Notes: generated from the letters alone by a model not told the origin. A stretch of DNA of 54,298 nt from Streptomyces sp. CB01580 (GCF_001905795.1 NZ_LIXJ01000041.1:1-54298); one strand, 5' to 3'. Positions 44,829 through 53,535 are shown, counted from the stretch's first letter. Program-made: numbers and translations.

Positions 44829-44995
44829 CATACTTCGGTGTCGAGGATGTGGGCGCCGAGCCGGTAGTGGATGATGCCGACCCGGATCGTGCTGGTGGTC
44901 AGGAGCTGTCCGCACCAGATGCAGGCGCGGCCGTTGGCCTGGTCCCATGTCAGTGTTCTCGGGTCGGGGAGCGGTTGCCCGGTTGGCGTGGTCAT
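44804..44995 (-). CDS. Very small Cys-containing protein, 3' end altered by ISL3
   Basis: ATG 44995 overlaps the preceding stop by four bases. The protein of about 63 residues reads MTTPTGQPLPDPRTLTWDQA, NGRACIWCGQLLTTSTIRVG, then IIHYRLGAHILDTEVWA, with one CxxC. The stop codon TGA at 44804-44806 lies inside the ISL3 terminal repeat, so the last few residues are not original. It is the last gene of a coupled minus-strand series. Function unknown. Confidence 0.6.
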   Translation of the reverse strand: MTTPTGQPLPDPRTLTWDQANGRACIWCGQLLTTSTIRVGIIHYRLGAHILDTEVWALARSRW

Positions 44996-45189
44996 GGCTG
45001 TTTGTTGTAGGGGTGGAGGCCGCGTTGTTCGCGGCACGGGGCGCAGGCGTACAGTTCCCGGCCTGGTCCCGAGCCTTGCTCGGCGATGTCGACGAGGACC
45101 GCGGTGCCGGATGGACCGCGGTGCCAGTGGCACCACCCGGTCTCGATGGCAGCCGGATCTGGTGCTGGGCGGGGGATTCGGGTGGTCAT
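44992..45189 (-). CDS. Very small CxxC protein
   Basis: 65 residues (MTTRIPRPAPDPAAIETGWC, HWHRGPSGTAVLVDIAEQGS, ELYACAPCREQRGLHPYN). Cys and His pairs (CHWH, CAPC) suggest one structural zinc site. Start and stop overlap both neighbours by four bases, showing translational coupling. Such small proteins commonly trail XRE-DUF5753 genes in Streptomyces; no function is known. Confidence 0.65.
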   Translation of the reverse strand: MTTRIPRPAPDPAAIETGWCHWHRGPSGTAVLVDIAEQGSGPGRELYACAPCREQRGLHPYNKQP

Positions 45190-45332
45190 CGTTGTCCGCC
45201 CTTGCACTGGTGGCACTGGCAGGTGGGGAACTCGTCCGTCGCGGGCGGTTCCTCGGCCGGGGTCACTTCGGCTTTCGGGCGGATGACCTGCGTCCGGCCG
45301 TGCCGGTCGACTTGGTACACCTTGAGCGTCAT
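45186..45332 (-). CDS. Very small protein with a Cys-rich tail
   Basis: 48 residues from ATG 45332: MTLKVYQVDRHGRTQVIRPK, then EFPTCQCHQCKGGQR. The three-Cys tail could bind a metal. It overlaps the next gene by four bases and follows the XRE gene after about 90 bases. A longer frame from 45374 is possible. Confidence 0.6.
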   Translation of the reverse strand: MTLKVYQVDRHGRTQVIRPKAEVTPAEEPPATDEFPTCQCHQCKGGQR

Positions 45333-45423
45333 CGTCACGGGTAGCCCCCCGTCGTGGTCGGTGAGGAACGCCACTGAGGGTAGGGGCGTGTGCGTGGCGG
45401 GCAGCCTGAGTTTCTACGCGTTT

Positions 45424-46269
45424 CTACGCGAGTGCGGAGACGGTCTTCGTGATCAGGCGCATAGCTCCGTGTCCGTGTACTGCTGCCGCGCTCATCTCCT
45501 CGTGCGCGGCCGCGTACTGGGCTACCTCGGACGGAGTGGTGATCGTGATCGCCGCCGTCAGGAGTTCCACTGTCACCTGTTCGGCGTCGAAGATGGTGTA
45601 TGTCTCCAGCGGCCACATCGCCCCGGTTGCCGCGGGGATGATGCCGAGCGTCACCGAGGGCAGCTGCGCGACCTGGAGCAGGTATCCGAGCTGTTCGGCC
45701 ATTACGTCCGGCCCGCCGATCTGGCGGCGCAGCACTGACTCTTCGATCAGGATCGGAAAGCGGCGGCCCGCGCGGTGGATTACTTGCGACCGTTCCATTC
45801 GCGCTTCGGCTGCGGCGGGGGAGTCGTCGGGTGTGTGGTTGAAGCGGGCGATTTGCGAAAGCAGCGCAGTCGCGTACGCGCGGGTCTGGAGCATGCCTGG
45901 GATGACGCTGGAGCTGTACACCCGCATCACCTTGGTCCGGTCGTACAGCGGCTTCCGCGCCTGCTGGACGCCACGGAGACCGGCACGCTGGACTCGCCGC
46001 CACTCCGTGTACATCTGCTGCGCCTGGCGGGACGCCGCGATCAGGTCAGCGGCCTTGTCCTCCGCGCCGCAGGCCCGGCACCAGGCTCTGATGTCGTCAT
46101 CGGACGGCTGCGACCGCCCGCTCTGGAGACGGGAGACCTTCGAGCCCTGCCACCCGGTGCGTTCTGCCAGCTGCTGCCCTGTCAGGCCCGCGTCGGCTCG
46201 GAGGTTGCGCAGGCGAACCGCCACACGGTCGCGCGCCTCCTGGACGCGGGCTGACGGAGAGGGAGCCAT
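45424..46269 (-). CDS. XRE-family regulator with DUF5753 domain
   Basis: The protein has 281 residues. ATG 46269 overlaps the upstream stop (TGATG). The N-terminal Cro/C1-type HTH (VAVRLRNLRADAGLTGQQLA, ERTGWQGSKVSRLQSGRSQP) is followed by the DUF5753 domain (VMRVYSSSVIPGMLQTRAYA, SQVIHRAGRRFPILIEESVL, GGPDVMAEQLGYLLQVAQLP, MWPLETYTIFD). Members such as Scr1 act with a small partner, often DUF397, in Streptomyces developmental or toxin-antitoxin-like regulation. Here the adjacent upstream gene encodes DUF6879 instead. Confidence 0.9.
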   Translation of the reverse strand: MAPSPSARVQEARDRVAVRLRNLRADAGLTGQQLAERTGWQGSKVSRLQSGRSQPSDDDIRAWCRACGAEDKAADLIAASRQAQQMYTEWRRVQRAGLRGVQQARKPLYDRTKVMRVYSSSVIPGMLQTRAYATALLSQIARFNHTPDDSPAAAEARMERSQVIHRAGRRFPILIEESVLRRQIGGPDVMAEQLGYLLQVAQLPSVTLGIIPAATGAMWPLETYTIFDAEQVTVELLTAAITITTPSEVAQYAAAHEEMSAAAVHGHGAMRLITKTVSALA

Positions 46270-46796
46270 CAGGTGATCGTGAACTCCTGATGCGGGACGG
46301 CCCGCTCCCACACTGCGCGGAACGCTGCTGCGGTCTGCTCAGCAATGCCCGGGCGGTTGTCGAGCTGGTCGTGGAGGTGGGTGCCGTCACCGGCGAAGTG
46401 GTGCCACCGGATCAGCCGGCCGTCGAACAGCCAGAAGTCGTGGGCGGGCAGGAGCAGGTCGAGCGCCTGTTCCCGGGGAAGCCACCGGACCTCCTCGCCT
46501 GCCGCGAGGTTGCGCGGGGTGCACGCGTGCTCGAACCGGATGTACTCCGTGGCTGGAGTGGAGATGACCCGCGTCCGCTGGACGGCAACGCCACGAGCCA
46601 CTGCGTCGGCGACCGCGTCATGGAACGGTGCCCACCACGCCGTCCGGTCGGCTACGTCCGCCAGCTCGCCGGCGCGCCATGCCTTGAGGTCCTGGTCCTC
46701 CTCGTCGACCACGTACGCGTCCCGGGCTTCCAGGTGCACGGCCGAGGTGGTGCACTGTGCCAGAAGCTCAGCGAACGGCGGTACCGGCTGCGACAT
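46269..46796 (-). CDS. DUF6879 family protein
   Basis: The protein has 175 residues (MSQPVPPFAELLAQCTTSAV, HLEARDAYVVDEEDQDLKAW, then ATEYIRFEHACTPRNLAAGE and HDFWLFDGRLIRWHHFAGDG). The conserved FW-x-FD and aromatic segments match DUF6879, a family of unknown biochemical role almost always beside XRE-DUF5753 genes in actinomycetes. It overlaps both neighbours, so the three products are probably made together and may interact. A modulator or toxin-like role is inference. Confidence 0.8.
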   Translation of the reverse strand: MSQPVPPFAELLAQCTTSAVHLEARDAYVVDEEDQDLKAWRAGELADVADRTAWWAPFHDAVADAVARGVAVQRTRVISTPATEYIRFEHACTPRNLAAGEEVRWLPREQALDLLLPAHDFWLFDGRLIRWHHFAGDGTHLHDQLDNRPGIAEQTAAAFRAVWERAVPHQEFTIT

Positions 46797-47010
46797 CGAG
46801 TACCTCCCTCAGCGCCTCGGCCATGCGGACCGGTAGGCGGACGACTGCCTCGGTGTCGGGAATCGGCCCGCTCTCCAGACACTTCGCTTCCAGCTCGGCG
46901 CCGGCCTTCCACCCCTGGACAACGAACTCCTGTGTGGTGTCGTCGAACCAGACGCTGGGGCAGTGGTCACCGTTCGTCTCCGGGTCCTTTGCGATGAAAT
47001 GTAACGTCAT
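46768..47010 (-). CDS. Small protein at the head of the DUF6879/XRE operon
   Basis: 80 residues from ATG 47010, with GGAGG five bases upstream: MTLHFIAKDPETNGDHCPSV, WFDDTTQEFVVQGWKAGAEL, then IPDTEAVVRLPVRMAEALRE. The predicted beta strands then helix resemble the small acidic partners of XRE-DUF5753 regulators. It overlaps the next gene by 29 bases. The promoter of the whole series should lie just upstream. Confidence 0.75.
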   Translation of the reverse strand: MTLHFIAKDPETNGDHCPSVWFDDTTQEFVVQGWKAGAELEAKCLESGPIPDTEAVVRLPVRMAEALREVLDVAAGTAVR

Positions 47011-47614
47011 GGTCGCCTCCGCCGGGTTGGGATTGCATGAGTTCCTACGCGTGCACCGCCATCATGACGTGGCCGTGCCGCACAGGAGATGGAAAACGAG
47101 TGAAGCAGCGCGAGGGTGCGGCACCCGGCCGAGGGTGACGACGGCTGACCCTGCACGCACAAAGCGGCTTCCTGCCCGGCGTGCGGACCCGTGCCGTCGT
47201 CGAGCACGCGCAGCGCGGCCTCGCGGACCGCTCCTTCCGGCGCCGCCACTGGCCGACGGTCGAACTTTCCCAGGACTGGGGCAACAATTCCCAGTGGCGC
47301 ACCGGCTTTCGCCTCGACTACCAGACGCCGGCCAGCGATCGGATCAACGTGGCGGGGGGACCCGGAGCGGGATCTGATGCCCTTCGATTGGCGGCTTCCA
47401 AACTCCGAGGTCTGACGCCGGGGCGGGCGGTAGTCAGGGGTGTCCCCTATCTCATGCGGCCCGTCAGGTCGGCGTGCCAGACCTCGCTCATGTCGACGGT
47501 GAGCGCGTAACCGACCAGCGGGTCGTCGCGAGACGAGGGTCTCCGGGCCCGCCCAGGCCCTCATCAGCCGGGCGGGTCGCTGCCAAAGCGAAGTCACGGC
47601 ATGCCCAGCACGGG
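47011..47614. other. Region with no firm gene
   Basis: About 600 bases including the operon promoter near 47020-47060. A plus-strand stretch around 47180-47360 (VVEHAQRGLADRSFRRRHWP, LSQDWGNNSQWRTGFRLDYQ) is protein-like but has no recognised family and decays downstream. Confidence 0.35.
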
Positions 47615-48328
47615 TTATCCGATGGGCGTTCGCCGCTTCCGCCAGCGAGCCTGGTGGAAGATCGGCTCGACGGCGATGACGCAGAACGCGTGCATGGGCT
47701 GGTCCGTGCCCCTGGGGTCGAAGAAGCCGACCATGTCGCCGAGGAAGCTTTCGCCGTGCTGATGCACGTGGCGGTCTTGAGCGACGTGGTCGCCGACGGC
47801 GGTGAGCCAGTCGCCGATCCAGAACAGAAGTTCGGCACGGGCAATGATGACGATCGTCGCCGCGTGCTCCGCGAAACGGGCGGGGGAGCGATCGGCTCGG
47901 CGGTGGACGTCGTCGGGGCGGTCGGGAGGTCGTGCCGCTGGGGCGGTCACCCTCAAAGGGGCCGAGGCGCGGCGCATTCTGTGCCGCAGATTCGGCCAGT
48001 CGGAAGGCCTCAGTCCCGTGTCCTCACGGGCCAGCAGCATAGGCAGCGGATGGGTGTCGCTGTCGACGCAGGTCATCGGCTGGGCGCCCGGCGGGACCGG
48101 GATGTGAATCGCGCTGTGCGAGCTCGTCGCGGCGACGCGGAATAGAGCGCCGAGCCGAAGGAGATCCGCGCGACTTGCATTCAGATATCCGACTTGGTGG
48201 TTGGGCGGGTAAACGAAAGTGTTGCGGAGCATGGGACCGGCGCTCAGGATCCGACTGAGCCCGGGTCCGGGATCAGTAACAGGATGGTTCGTCACCCTCA
48301 ACCGCATCCGACTGCCGCCAACCCCCAT
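47615..48328 (-). CDS. Hypothetical protein
   Basis: An uninterrupted minus-strand frame of up to 237 residues; ATG 48232 (MLRNTFVYPPNHQVGYLNAS) is a plausible shorter start. It includes IHIPVPPGAQPMTCVDSDTH, PLPMLLAREDTGLRPSDWPN and, near the end, IVIIARAELLFWIGDWLTAV and HQHGESFLGDMVGFFDPRGT, with a moderately hydrophobic helix. No family, signal peptide or catalytic motif was recognised. Confidence 0.45.
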   Translation of the reverse strand: MGVGGSRMRLRVTNHPVTDPGPGLSRILSAGPMLRNTFVYPPNHQVGYLNASRADLLRLGALFRVAATSSHSAIHIPVPPGAQPMTCVDSDTHPLPMLLAREDTGLRPSDWPNLRHRMRRASAPLRVTAPAARPPDRPDDVHRRADRSPARFAEHAATIVIIARAELLFWIGDWLTAVGDHVAQDRHVHQHGESFLGDMVGFFDPRGTDQPMHAFCVIAVEPIFHQARWRKRRTPIG

Positions 48329-48866
48329 GTGCCAAGTACAACACGTGCGCCAGTGGCCTCAAACTCCTTTTGCGAAGCCCCGCACCCAGCCCCAACAAAG
48401 CCGATCCGAAGCTCCTCCGCTCAAGGCGACCGGGAACCGGGATCTGTCGCCACGACAGTCCAGGCCGAGGACCTGATCGCGCAGTCTCTGCACGCCGAGT
48501 TGAACTGCCTCGAGTTTCGTAGAGCCCGTTCTTGGTGGTTCAGGCGGACTGCGGGACTCGCTCCTGGCTCTGCCAGAAATCCCGTTCGTGTGTGGGCGAC
48601 GGCGTCGGGGCTGAGGGTGGCGGCGAGTTCGGTGAGGTCGGGGTGGGTGGCGGCGACGGTGCGAACGACCGGAGACCCCGGTCGGCCGGCCCCGCCATCG
48701 GCGGCCTGCCGGTCGGATGCCGAGGTGTCCGTATTCACCCGGGATGACTGCGCGCCCGCAGTGCTGTTCGTCTTCCGCTTTGCCGAGCTGCTATGCCGTG
48801 GCTGCCGAGGCCCTGCACCCCACCCGTCAGCGGCCGCGTGTCAGAGGCTTCCCATAGGTTCATTCC
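48329..48866. other. Region with no firm gene
   Basis: About 540 bases. A minus-strand frame from ATG 48738 (MNTDTSASDRQAADGGAGRP, TVAATHPDLTELAATLSPDA) is weakly coding-like for 80 codons, but has no recognised family and fades into noise. Confidence 0.3.
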
Positions 48867-49481
48867 ATGAGTTCTTCACTGAGCGTCTACCTGCTCGATG
48901 TGGCCGCTACGCGCGCCTTGGTCGGATCCCGCGATGACCAGTTGCTGGAGGCGATCCGCAACGGCTTTGGGGACGACCTGGCACGTGACGATGACTATTT
49001 CAGCGACGCGATCGAGGAAGGCGCCCCCTCGGCGTTCGAGGCACTGCGCGCGGTCATCAACGGCGGGCCCTTCAGCGAGGATCACGCTTTCCAGTATGGC
49101 TATGCCTACAAGCGGTTGTGCTCGCTGACCGGCTCGTTCCTGGACAACCACTGTTTTACGCCGCACCGGGGTGACTGGCTGTCGGTGGTCGACGAGGGCC
49201 TGAAGGCTCTGGGCATCACAGCCATTTCTGTCGAGGACTTCAGCTACAGCGGCCTCCCTGATCCTCTGCCGTACACATACATACCGGGCTGCGGCGAGTG
49301 GACGCCCGATCACATTGCGCAGGCGCTGGAGCAGTTTGAGGCCACCAAGCGGGCGGTCAACGAGTCGGGCCAGGCACCACCGCTGGAGCCTGAGGTCGTG
49401 GAGGCTGTCATGCAGTGTCTCGGCTGGATGCGGCACGCGGTGGGACGGCCGGGCTTTGGCGTTATCGGCTTCCGGTCCTGA
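48867..49481 (+). CDS. DUF7691 family protein
   Basis: The protein has 204 residues (MSSSLSVYLLDVAATRALVG, SEDHAFQYGYAYKRLCSLTG, FTPHRGDWLSVVDEGLKALG, LPYTYIPGCGEWTPDHIAQA). It matches a family widespread in Streptomyces, annotated DUF7691, with no known activity. Full length and unbroken. The neighbour at 49528 is an IS6 element, beginning 47 bases after the stop. Confidence 0.8.
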   Translation: MSSSLSVYLLDVAATRALVGSRDDQLLEAIRNGFGDDLARDDDYFSDAIEEGAPSAFEALRAVINGGPFSEDHAFQYGYAYKRLCSLTGSFLDNHCFTPHRGDWLSVVDEGLKALGITAISVEDFSYSGLPDPLPYTYIPGCGEWTPDHIAQALEQFEATKRAVNESGQAPPLEPEVVEAVMQCLGWMRHAVGRPGFGVIGFRS

Positions 49482-49527
49482 CATCGCGACGGCGAGGCCC
49501 CCGGAGGCGGCAGGCATGCCTCTGGGG

Positions 49528-50390
49528 GGCGTTGTCACGTTGGCTGACCGGCGTGGATGATCTTGTGGTTGATCGTGCCGGGAGGGGTTCGCTCGTGTCG
49601 TCCGCGCCGCCGTCGTACAAGGGGCACCGGTACCCGGTGGAGGTCATCTCCCACTGTGTGGCTGTACTTCCGCTTCCCGCTCAGCTTCCGAGAGGTCGAG
49701 GAGCTGATGCTCGAGCGCAGTGTGCTCGTCTCGTACGAGACGATCCGGCGTTGGTGCGCGAAGTTCGGGCAGGTCTACGCCAACGCGCTGCGCCGACGCC
49801 GGCCCCGGCCCGGCGACAAGTGGCACCTGGACGAGGTCTTCATCAAGGTCAACGGCGAGCTGAAGTATCTGTGGCGGGCCGTCGACGCCGACGGCAACGC
49901 CCCTCGACATCCTCGTCCAGAACCGGCGGGACACGGTCGCGGCCAGGCGCTTCTTCCGTCGGCTCCTCAAAGGAATCGGGGCCGTGCCGAGGTGATCGTC
50001 ACGGACAAGCTCCGTTCCTACCGCGCGGCGCACCGCGAGGTCATGCCCTCGGTGGAACACCGCTCGCACAAGGGCCTGAACAACCGGGCGGAGAACTCCC
50101 ACCAGCCCACGCGGCAGCGGGAACGCGCCATGAAGGGCTTCCGCTCCGTCGGCGCCGCACAAAGATTCCTGGCCGCGTTCAGTGGCATCTCACCCCACTT
50201 CCGGCCCCGCCGACACCTGATGACCGTCCCCGACCACCGCGCCGAGATGACCATCCGCTTCGCCATCTGGGACCAGGCCACCGGCGCCACCGGCCGGCCC
50301 GCCGAGGCTTGAACACCGGCCCGAAACTCGACCCCCGCCACGCCCCGACGCGCCGTCAGAGACCCACGCACCCAACAACGTGACAGCGCC
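49528..50390 (+). mobile_element. IS6-family insertion sequence
   Basis: The inverted repeats GGCGTTGTCACGTTG at 49528 and CAACGTGACAGCGCC ending 50390 differ at one position. The element spans 863 bases with one transposase gene. No 8-base target duplication is visible (CTCTGGGG left, GACCGCGC right). On the right it truncates an IS1380-family gene. Confidence 0.8.
49595..50312 (+). pseudogene. IS6-family transposase with several frameshifts
   Basis: GTG 49595 has GGGAGGGG upstream. The frame VSSAPPSYKGHRYPVEVISH shifts near 49660 through loss of one TG from a TGTGTG run. It then continues LYFRFPLSFREVEELMLERS and DKWHLDEVFIKVNGELKYLW, with the first catalytic Asp. At about 49908 an extra C and at about 49991 a missing G scramble roughly 27 residues. 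It ends with VIVTDKLRSYRAAHREVMPS (second Asp), NNRAENSHQPTRQRERAMKG (Glu) and the normal C-terminus. All catalytic residues are intact but not in one frame. Confidence 0.85.
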
Positions 50391-50862
50391 GACCGCGCGG
50401 CTGATCGTGCGCCGGGTCCGTGACCTGGCCAAACCCGCCACCGTCTGCGAGCAGGGCGAGTTGTTCCCGGTCTGGCGCCACCACCCGTTCTTCACCGACA
50501 ACCCAGCCGAGACCCTCCAGGCCGAACGGGACCACCGCCACCACGCCGTCGTCGAGCAGGTCATCGCCGACAGCAAAGCCTCCGCCCTGGCCCACCTGCC
50601 CTCGGGACACTTCCACGCCAATGCCGCCTGGCTGATCCAGTGGGCGATGGCCTACAACCTGCTGCGGGCCGCCGGAGTACTGGCCTCCGCCTTCCACGCC
50701 AAGGCCACCACCGCCACCCTCCGCGCCCACCTGGTCCACGTTCCCGCCCGGATCGCCCGCTCAGCCCGGCGCCTCACCCTGCACCTACCGCGCAACTGGC
50801 GCTGGCAAAAGGCCTGGACACACCTGTTCGACACGGTCCACCACCCACCCGCACTCGCCTGA
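50391..50862 (+). pseudogene. IS1380-family transposase, C-terminal fragment
   Basis: About 155 residues (WRHHPFFTDNPAETLQAERD, HHAVVEQVIADSKASALAHL, AWLIQWAMAYNLLRAAGVLA) match the C-terminal third of IS1380 transposases, including the catalytic Glu in AVVEQVIADSK. The N-terminal part is replaced by the IS6 element. It is not the same element as the copy at 23797. Confidence 0.75.
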
Positions 50863-51539
50863 CAGTCTCTGCCCACCCCGCCCGCCAGAGCCCGACCGGA
50901 ACCGAATCGTGGAAAAGCTGGGCAGACCAGCGGACACACCCTGTCCACACTCAGCTGACAGCCCATGAACCCGCCCCGAAAACCCTCGCAGATCATTTCG
51001 AAACCGCGTCGGTGGATCGAGGCTAAGTATGGACCCCGCCCCGCGTGTTGCGACCCCGAACAGGCAGCGCGCCCTCCTCATCACCGGTCCCCCCGTCGCC
51101 TGAACATGCCGGCGGGGCCAGGGACGCGAGGCCTGCGGACACCGAAGGGGCATCGCCCCGGCCTGCCGGCGTCACTGGCGGCGGCGAGGGCGCCGCCGTT
51201 CCGGCTTCCGGGATCCGCTCGGCCCGTGCGGGCCGGGGTTGCACCAACCGTTGCCTGAACCGTTGTCTGGACAGGTGAGCCCGGCGTTGCCCCGCAGGTA
51301 CTGCCGGAGGTGTGAACCCCTCTTTCGCGATCCTGAGGGTTTCCGCAGGTCAGGCCCCCTGGGCAAGCCAACTCTGCCCGCCGTTCTCCGCGATAGCCGG
51401 AGGAAGAGGCTGTTTGCTCCGGTGGCCGGCGTGGCCTGCTCGCCCTGCGTCTCCCCGCCCCTGGCCCCTGCCTCACGCCGGTGCTCCTGGCCGCCCCCGC
51501 GCCCGGGCCGTCCGGTCCGCCGCGACGTCGGCGGCCCGC
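50863..51539. other. IS1380 right end and unassigned DNA
   Basis: No supported gene. The first 150 bases are probably the IS1380 end. The rest is GC-rich with long open frames on both strands but no family character. Confidence 0.35.
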
Positions 51540-51680
51540 GCCGGACTGACCATGCAGCAGGTCCGTCAGGACCGGGTCCTCTTCGAAGCCCGACAGCACT
51601 CTGACCCGCTCCACCTGATGCGGCTCTTCGGTCTCGGCGACGGCGGGGCCATGCCGGGGCGCGGGCGGGCCCGTGCGTGA
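51540..51680 (+). pseudogene. Tyrosine recombinase C-terminal tail fragment
   Basis: The plus-strand frame reads AARAGLTMQQVRQDRVLFEA then RQHSDPLHLMRLFGLGDGGA. The DPLHLMRLFGL block resembles the extreme C-terminal tail (DPxHLxRLFGI) of Streptomyces plasmid-type integrases. Only about 40 residues, no catalytic motif; tentative. Confidence 0.4.
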
Positions 51681-51699
51681 CGGCTGGACTGCGGGAGTC

Positions 51700-51987
51700 G
51701 CTGGAGGACGTCCGGCGGGCCGTGGGCGCTCTCGCGGCCCGGGTCCTGGCCGCGCAGGGAGTCCCGTCGAGGCCCGGCGGGTTCGGTGTTGATGCCCACC
51801 AGCAGTCGGGGTCCGGGTCCGCAGGGGCGGGCCGGGCATCGGGGGCGCCGGGGCCGTCGAGTTCGGCGGGCGCGGGAGTCGGCGGGTCGACGCGCGGCGC
51901 TGGTACCTCGGGCGGGAGGGGCTGGCTGACGTAGCGTGGCTCCTCGTCCTGGTCCTGTTCGCCGTGCCCGGTGCTGTCGTGCGTCAT
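51700..51987 (-). CDS. Pro-rich hypothetical protein, probably broken
   Basis: ATG 51987 (MTHDSTGHGEQDQDEEPRYV, SQPLPPEVPAPRVDPPTPAP, AELDGPGAPDARP) has GGAGG 11 bases upstream and GC-rich third positions for about 80 codons. After that the likely register passes to another frame (LLVGINTEPAGPRRDSLRGQ). Unrecognised. A plus-strand alternative at 51677-51934 (LRESLEDVRRAVGALAARVL) cannot be excluded. Confidence 0.35.
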
Positions 51988-52134
51988 GGTGACCCCGGCC
52001 TCCATCGATCTCCGTCGCTACGTGCTGGGCCAGGCCGCCGCACCGCCACGCACGCGGACCTCTGAGAGGACGGCTGATGTCCACGATCTACGTGACGAAG
52101 TGCGACTGCTTTGGTTCGGGCTGGTGTTTCGGGT

Positions 52135-52743
52135 TCAGGGCTCGGTGGTGGTCTGGCGGGCTTGGGTCAGGAGGCGTTCCCAGGTGCGGGCGGAGCCGCC
52201 GTGCTGTTGGGCGAGGCTGGCGGCGATGCGGCTGATGACGGGGGTGTCGCCGCCGGCGGCGAGGGCGTGGGCTGCTGTTTGCAGGCGGGGGTCGTTTTCG
52301 TAGGGGTGGGCTTTGCGTGGTCCTTGGGGGATGCCGGCGGGGCGGCCGCCGTCTTTCCCGCGGCTGGGCGGGTTGTCCCGTCGTTGTTCGATCTCGTGCC
52401 GGGGCCATACGCGTGTGCCGTAGACGGTCTCCCCGCGGGAGAGGTAGCCCTGGACGGCGTAGGCGTGCACGGTACTGGACTCGATGCCGAGGATGTCGGC
52501 GGCCTCGGTGGCGTTGAGCCGGTCCTTGGGGTGTGGCTCGGTCTTGAGGGCGGGAACCGGCTTGCCGGCGAGGTAGGCCTCTGCCTGGGCCAGGTCGTAG
52601 AGCACGAGCCGTCCGCCGGACAAAAGGTTGGGGACATGCTGGCGGAAGGCGGGGGCATCGCGCCGCCGCCAGGCGGCCACCGGTACGCCGGCGCGGGCGG
52701 CGATGTCCGCTTCATTGATCACAGGCCGGTTGCGAGGGATCAA
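52135..52743 (-). CDS. Excisionase/MerR-like DNA-binding protein
   Basis: The protein has 202 residues. TTG 52743 is the likely start because AAGGAGG lies 7 bases upstream; the longer frame has none. Two winged-helix-like units are visible: INEADIAARAGVPVAAWRRR with LVLYDLAQAEAYLAGKPVPA, and LNATEAADILGIESSTVHAY with TVYGTRVWPRHEIEQ. A helical C-terminal region follows (VISRIAASLAQQHGGSARTW). Such double-HTH proteins are common on actinomycete integrative elements and plasmids, acting in excision or regulation. Its own integrase is not intact here. Confidence 0.7.
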   Translation of the reverse strand: MIPRNRPVINEADIAARAGVPVAAWRRRDAPAFRQHVPNLLSGGRLVLYDLAQAEAYLAGKPVPALKTEPHPKDRLNATEAADILGIESSTVHAYAVQGYLSRGETVYGTRVWPRHEIEQRRDNPPSRGKDGGRPAGIPQGPRKAHPYENDPRLQTAAHALAAGGDTPVISRIAASLAQQHGGSARTWERLLTQARQTTTEP

Positions 52744-52841
52744 GGCCTCTCCTCCTTCTCTGCAGGCCCCTGCCGCGAGGACGTGCTCCTGTAGGCTGGC
52801 TGTACGCGTCCGCGCTGCCCTCATCGGCAGGGATGTTGGTG

Positions 52842-52895
52842 AAAGGCCGGCGGTGTGCCGGGTCACTCACGTCAGTGACTCTCCGCCGGCTTTTT
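52842..52895. terminator. Strong nested hairpin between minus-strand genes
   Basis: AAAGGCCGGCGG and CCGCCGGCTTTTT form the outer stem, with GTCACT/AGTGAC as an inner stem. T-runs flank it on the plus strand, and CTTTC on the minus strand. It probably ends transcription of the P-loop kinase gene. The plus strand has no upstream gene that needs it. Confidence 0.7.
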
Positions 52896-52995
52896 CATGT
52901 CCGGTCTCCGGGACAAGTCCGGGCTACCTAGAACAACGTTGCAGCATTTCGACTCATCCGGGCCTGTCACGGCACATCAAGCCCGCACGGCGCGC

Positions 52996-53535
52996 TCACG
53001 GCCGTTGAACGCTCTCGCACGCCACGGCCGTCCAGCGCTCGACATCACGGGCGGAGCGCAGCCGCACGACCTGGACGCCCAGCGCCGCCGTCTCGGCCAC
53101 CTGCCGGGCATAGCGCGGGCGGTTGTGACGGTACTTCCGGACGGCAGTGCGCAGCAGGGAGCGGCGAGCGAAGAACGCCTTGCGCCACGTCAGCCGCCTG
53201 GCCTGCGCACTGTCTTCACGGCCGGTCAGTTGGCGCAGGCTGCGTCGCACGATCCTGTAGACAACCAGTGGCAGCGGGAAGTCGAGCCAGACCAGGACGT
53301 CGGCCCTGTGCCACACTACATCCGCCAGCTTGGAGAAGTTTCCCTCAACGAACCAGGCCGCTCCGGAGGTGACATCTGCCGCCTGGAGGCGGAACTCGTC
53401 GGGATTCAGCGTGCCGTCGGACGTGAACAACAGGTCATCAAGGTCCGTGTGCGGCAAGCCAGTACGCGACGACAGCTCCTTGGCGAGAGTGGATTTCCCG
53501 GTAGCGGGCGAACCAAAAAGCGCGACCTTACGCAT
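52996..53535 (-). CDS. P-loop nucleotide kinase-like protein (FlaR/adenylate kinase type)
   Basis: The protein has 179 residues. ATG 53535 has GGGAG 7 bases upstream (MRKVALFGSPATGKSTLAKE). Walker A is GSPATGKST at about 8-16, followed by GLPHTDLDDLLF, and the lid-like WLDFPLPLVVYRIVRRSLRQ and RRSLLRTAVRKYRHNR. This layout matches topology-modulation/FlaR-type P-loop kinases, small phosphotransferases of unclear substrate. It overlaps the stop of the HAD gene by 8 bases, so the two were probably one operon. Confidence 0.8.
   Translation of the reverse strand: MRKVALFGSPATGKSTLAKELSSRTGLPHTDLDDLLFTSDGTLNPDEFRLQAADVTSGAAWFVEGNFSKLADVVWHRADVLVWLDFPLPLVVYRIVRRSLRQLTGREDSAQARRLTWRKAFFARRSLLRTAVRKYRHNRPRYARQVAETAALGVQVVRLRSARDVERWTAVACESVQRP

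Noticed and set aside
48194..48937. Plus-strand 247-codon frame overlapping the DUF7691 start
   Set aside because: Low-complexity composition, no motifs, and it overlaps a confident gene in another frame.
51677..51934. Plus-strand small gene (85 codons) after the integrase-like tail
   Set aside because: Becomes Gly/Ser-rich after 40 residues; the opposite-strand frame with a GGAGG start is somewhat better supported, so it is mentioned only as an alternative.
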